Source: Halobacteriales archaeon QH_7_65_31 (GTDB lineage Archaea > Halobacteriota > Halobacteria > Halobacteriales > Haloarculaceae). From it: a stretch of 64,000 nt of DNA. Both the position numbers and the translations under genes were made by a program. The notes below the pieces were generated by a model. It was given only the letters and a program-made list of their open reading frames with translations. It searched no databases and was not told where the DNA came from. How positions within the stretch are numbered: the first letter of the stretch is position 1; each line of letters opens with the position of its first letter. Of the stretch, positions 62,223-64,000 are shown piece after piece. The stretch lies in the NCBI GenBank assembly GCA_003021785.1, contig PXQU01000016.1:231101-295100 (forward strand). The letters run 5' to 3'.

Positions 62223-63768
62223 GCGGGCTTCCGGCTGGACGGGCGATTGGAGCGGTCGCCGGGCGTCACTCTCCCCGAACCGCGTGGGACTCGTCGATAC
62301 GACGACGGCGACCGAGTACACGTACGCCGAGCTGGACGAGCGCGCCGAACGGACGGCCGCCGCGCTCGCTGAGGTCGGTGTCGGCTCCGGCGACCGGCTG
62401 CTCGTCGTCTCGCGGAACCGACCGGCGCTGATCGATCTCTTCTTCGCGACCGGGAAGCTCGGGGCCGTGCTCGCGCCGGTCTCACATCGGCTGGCTCCGC
62501 CGGAGCTACGTGAGCTGGCCGCACGCGTCGATCCCGCGGCGATCGTCGCCGAAGCCGCTCTCGATGACTGTCTCGACCTGCTCGCGCGGGCGACCGACGA
62601 TCCAGCGGTCCTCGTCGTCGGTGACGACGACTGTACGGGGACCGCCGCAAGCGTCGGTGGGACCTCACTCGACGCGGCCCGGGCGACGGCTCCTGCCGAC
62701 CGACCGCGACCGTCGGTCGAGCGTTCGGACCCGCATCTGCTCCTCCACACCGGCGGCTCGACCGGCACGCCGAAGGAGACGATCGTCTCGCACCGCGCGA
62801 TCTACTGGAACTCGATGACGACGATCGCCGCGTGGGGGATCACCGGCGACGACACGACGCCGATGACGTTTCCGATGTTCCACACCGGCGGGTGGAACGT
62901 GTTGACGGTCCCGCTGTTCCACGTCGGCGGGACCGTCCTCGTCGCCAGAGAGTTCGATCCGGGGGAGATGCTCCGGCTGATAGCCGACAGCGAAGCGACC
63001 GTGCTGGTCGCCGTGCCGGCCGTCCTCCGGATGATGGCGACGCACGATCGCTGGGCACAGACCGATCTCTCCTCGCTCCGGTTCGCGAAATCCGGTGGCG
63101 GTCCCTGCCGACGGGGCGTGCTCGAAGCTTGGTGGGACCGGGGCGTCGATCTCTCGCAGGGGTACGGTCTCACCGAGTGCGGGCCGAACAACTTCGCGAT
63201 GCCTGACGACTGGCCGCGTGAGAAAGCCGATTCGGTCGGTGTCCCCGGGCCACACGTCACGGCTCGCGTCGTCAGCGAGGACGGGACCCCGGTTTCGGCG
63301 GGCGAGGTGGGCGAGCTGGAGCTGTCGAGTCCGGCGGCGGCTGACGGCTATCTCGACGCGCCGGCCGAGTCGGAAGCCACCTTCGGCGGCGGATGGGTCT
63401 CGACGGGTGATCTGGCGCGAGTCGACGCCGACGGCTACTACTACATCGAGGGGCGCAAGAAGAACATGTACGTGAGCGGCGGCGAGAACGTCTACCCCGC
63501 CGAGGTCGAAGACGCACTCACCGATCACCCCGCTATCGAGGAGGCTATCGTCGTCGGTATCCCAGACGAGACGTGGGGCACTGTCGGGCGGGCGGTCGTC
63601 ACCGGAGACGAGTCGCTCACGCTGGCGGCGCTCGACGAGTTCCTCGACGGGCGACTCGCGGGCTTCAAGCGGCCCAAACGGCTCACGTTCGTCGACGAGT
63701 TCCCGCACTCGGGACCGTCGAAGATCGACCGGGCGAGCATCGAGTCGCGGTTCGGAGGGGCTGGATAG
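62215..63768 (+). CDS. acyl-CoA synthetase (AMP-forming)
   Basis: A 517-residue adenylate-forming ligase. The P-loop LLHTGGSTGTPKETIVSHRA is at about residue 180, QGYGLTECGPNNFAMPDDW at about 318, GWVSTGDLARVDADGYYYI at about 392 and the C-terminal catalytic lysine in FPHSGPSKIDRASIE. The substrate is unclear; medium- or long-chain acids or aryl acids are possible. Coupled to the upstream hydrolase. Confidence 0.92.
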   Translation: MSERASGWTGDWSGRRASLSPNRVGLVDTTTATEYTYAELDERAERTAAALAEVGVGSGDRLLVVSRNRPALIDLFFATGKLGAVLAPVSHRLAPPELRELAARVDPAAIVAEAALDDCLDLLARATDDPAVLVVGDDDCTGTAASVGGTSLDAARATAPADRPRPSVERSDPHLLLHTGGSTGTPKETIVSHRAIYWNSMTTIAAWGITGDDTTPMTFPMFHTGGWNVLTVPLFHVGGTVLVAREFDPGEMLRLIADSEATVLVAVPAVLRMMATHDRWAQTDLSSLRFAKSGGGPCRRGVLEAWWDRGVDLSQGYGLTECGPNNFAMPDDWPREKADSVGVPGPHVTARVVSEDGTPVSAGEVGELELSSPAAADGYLDAPAESEATFGGGWVSTGDLARVDADGYYYIEGRKKNMYVSGGENVYPAEVEDALTDHPAIEEAIVVGIPDETWGTVGRAVVTGDESLTLAALDEFLDGRLAGFKRPKRLTFVDEFPHSGPSKIDRASIESRFGGAG

Positions 63769-63837
63769 ACGCTCAGCTCGTCACGTGCGGTAGATTTATT
63801 CGTCGTCCAGCAAATGTTACCGGAAACGGGACGGAGT

Positions 63838-64000
63838 ATGATCGACGTTACGCTGGATATGGAGCAGTACGACTGCCCGTTTATCCGTACGACAGAGGAG
63901 CACGATCTCGCGTTCTCGGCGGTCCACTGGGAGTTCGACACCGCCAGCCAGCGGCTGCAGACCCGGATGGCCGTCGAGGCAGCCGACCCGTTCGCGCTCG
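63838..64000 (+). CDS. probable HTH-10/Bat-type regulator, N-terminal part (cut by window end)
   Basis: The first 54 codons are seen: MIDVTLDMEQYDCPFIRTTE, then HDLAFSAVHWEFDTASQRL and QTRMAVEAADPFAL. The pattern resembles the N-terminal domain of haloarchaeal HTH-10 regulators, but the DNA-binding domain lies outside the window. A TATA-like TAGATTTATTCG is at about 63791-63802. Confidence 0.55.
   Translation, partial: MIDVTLDMEQYDCPFIRTTEEHDLAFSAVHWEFDTASQRLQTRMAVEAADPFAL

Noticed and set aside
1..64000. Low frequency of CTAG
   Set aside because: Scarcity of CTAG is a familiar feature of haloarchaeal genomes and not special to this window.
1..64000. CRISPR arrays, rRNA genes, complete insertion sequences
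   Set aside because: No regularly spaced repeats, no rRNA-like conserved stretches and no intact transposase were seen on either strand.

Overview
The window is chromosomal DNA of a halophilic archaeon (class Halobacteria). The proteins are strongly acidic, third codon positions are mostly G or C, transcripts appear largely leaderless (TATA boxes lie about 25-30 bases before start codons), and genes typical of haloarchaea are present: gshA-type glutamate-cysteine ligase, archaeal RNase J, isopentenyl phosphate kinase, an HTH-10 regulator and the S13/S4/S11/RpoD and L18e/L13/S9/RpoN/RpoK/Eno/S2 blocks. No rRNA, complete insertion sequence or CRISPR array was seen.

Layout. 1-8 kb: S17e; a minus-strand run DUF447 / CitG-like / FMN-barrel protein / CofD (coenzyme F420 side); the NOP5-fibrillarin RNA-methylation pair; gshA, coaD, a one-cyclin TFIIB-like protein and a MOSC protein. 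8.05-11.3 kb: tRNA-Leu(UAG) followed by a base-compositionally distinct island. It holds a duplicated tRNA 3' end, a truncated integrase-like reading frame and a type II restriction-modification pair of the PaeR7I/XhoI family. 11.5-28.3 kb: housekeeping genes (PyrB/PyrI, FKBP isomerase, CYTH protein, S-adenosylmethionine synthetase, cysteine synthase, a DUF35/thiolase pair, TyrRS, Mrp). 28.5-34.5 kb: two translation/transcription operons, each led by a tRNA (Ser-GCU, then Leu-CAG). 35-42 kb: isoprenoid genes (mevalonate kinase, isopentenyl phosphate kinase, GGPP synthase) interleaved with RNase J, a GIDE-like membrane protein and GluRS. 42-45.7 kb: thiolase, an HMG-CoA-synthase-like/DUF35 fusion and 3-hydroxyacyl-CoA dehydrogenase. 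45.9-50.3 kb: zinc-finger microprotein, aEF-1beta, L21e, Rpb4, DUF655, KsgA, MscS, HemK2-like methyltransferase. 50.4-52.4 kb: a two-gene MetE system. 52.6-63.8 kb: phenylacetate catabolism (PaaK, MaoC-like, PaaABCD, a separate PaaD-type zinc ribbon), a large sensor kinase, a divergent HTH-10 regulator, a hydrolase and an acyl-CoA ligase.

The most striking observation is a single open frame in which ribosomal protein L18e, lacking its C-terminal ~28 residues, runs directly into L13. Second is the XhoI-type restriction island, paired with what looks like strong avoidance of CTCGAG throughout the window: five sites found by eye, although Leu-Glu pairs and TCGAG pentamers are very common.
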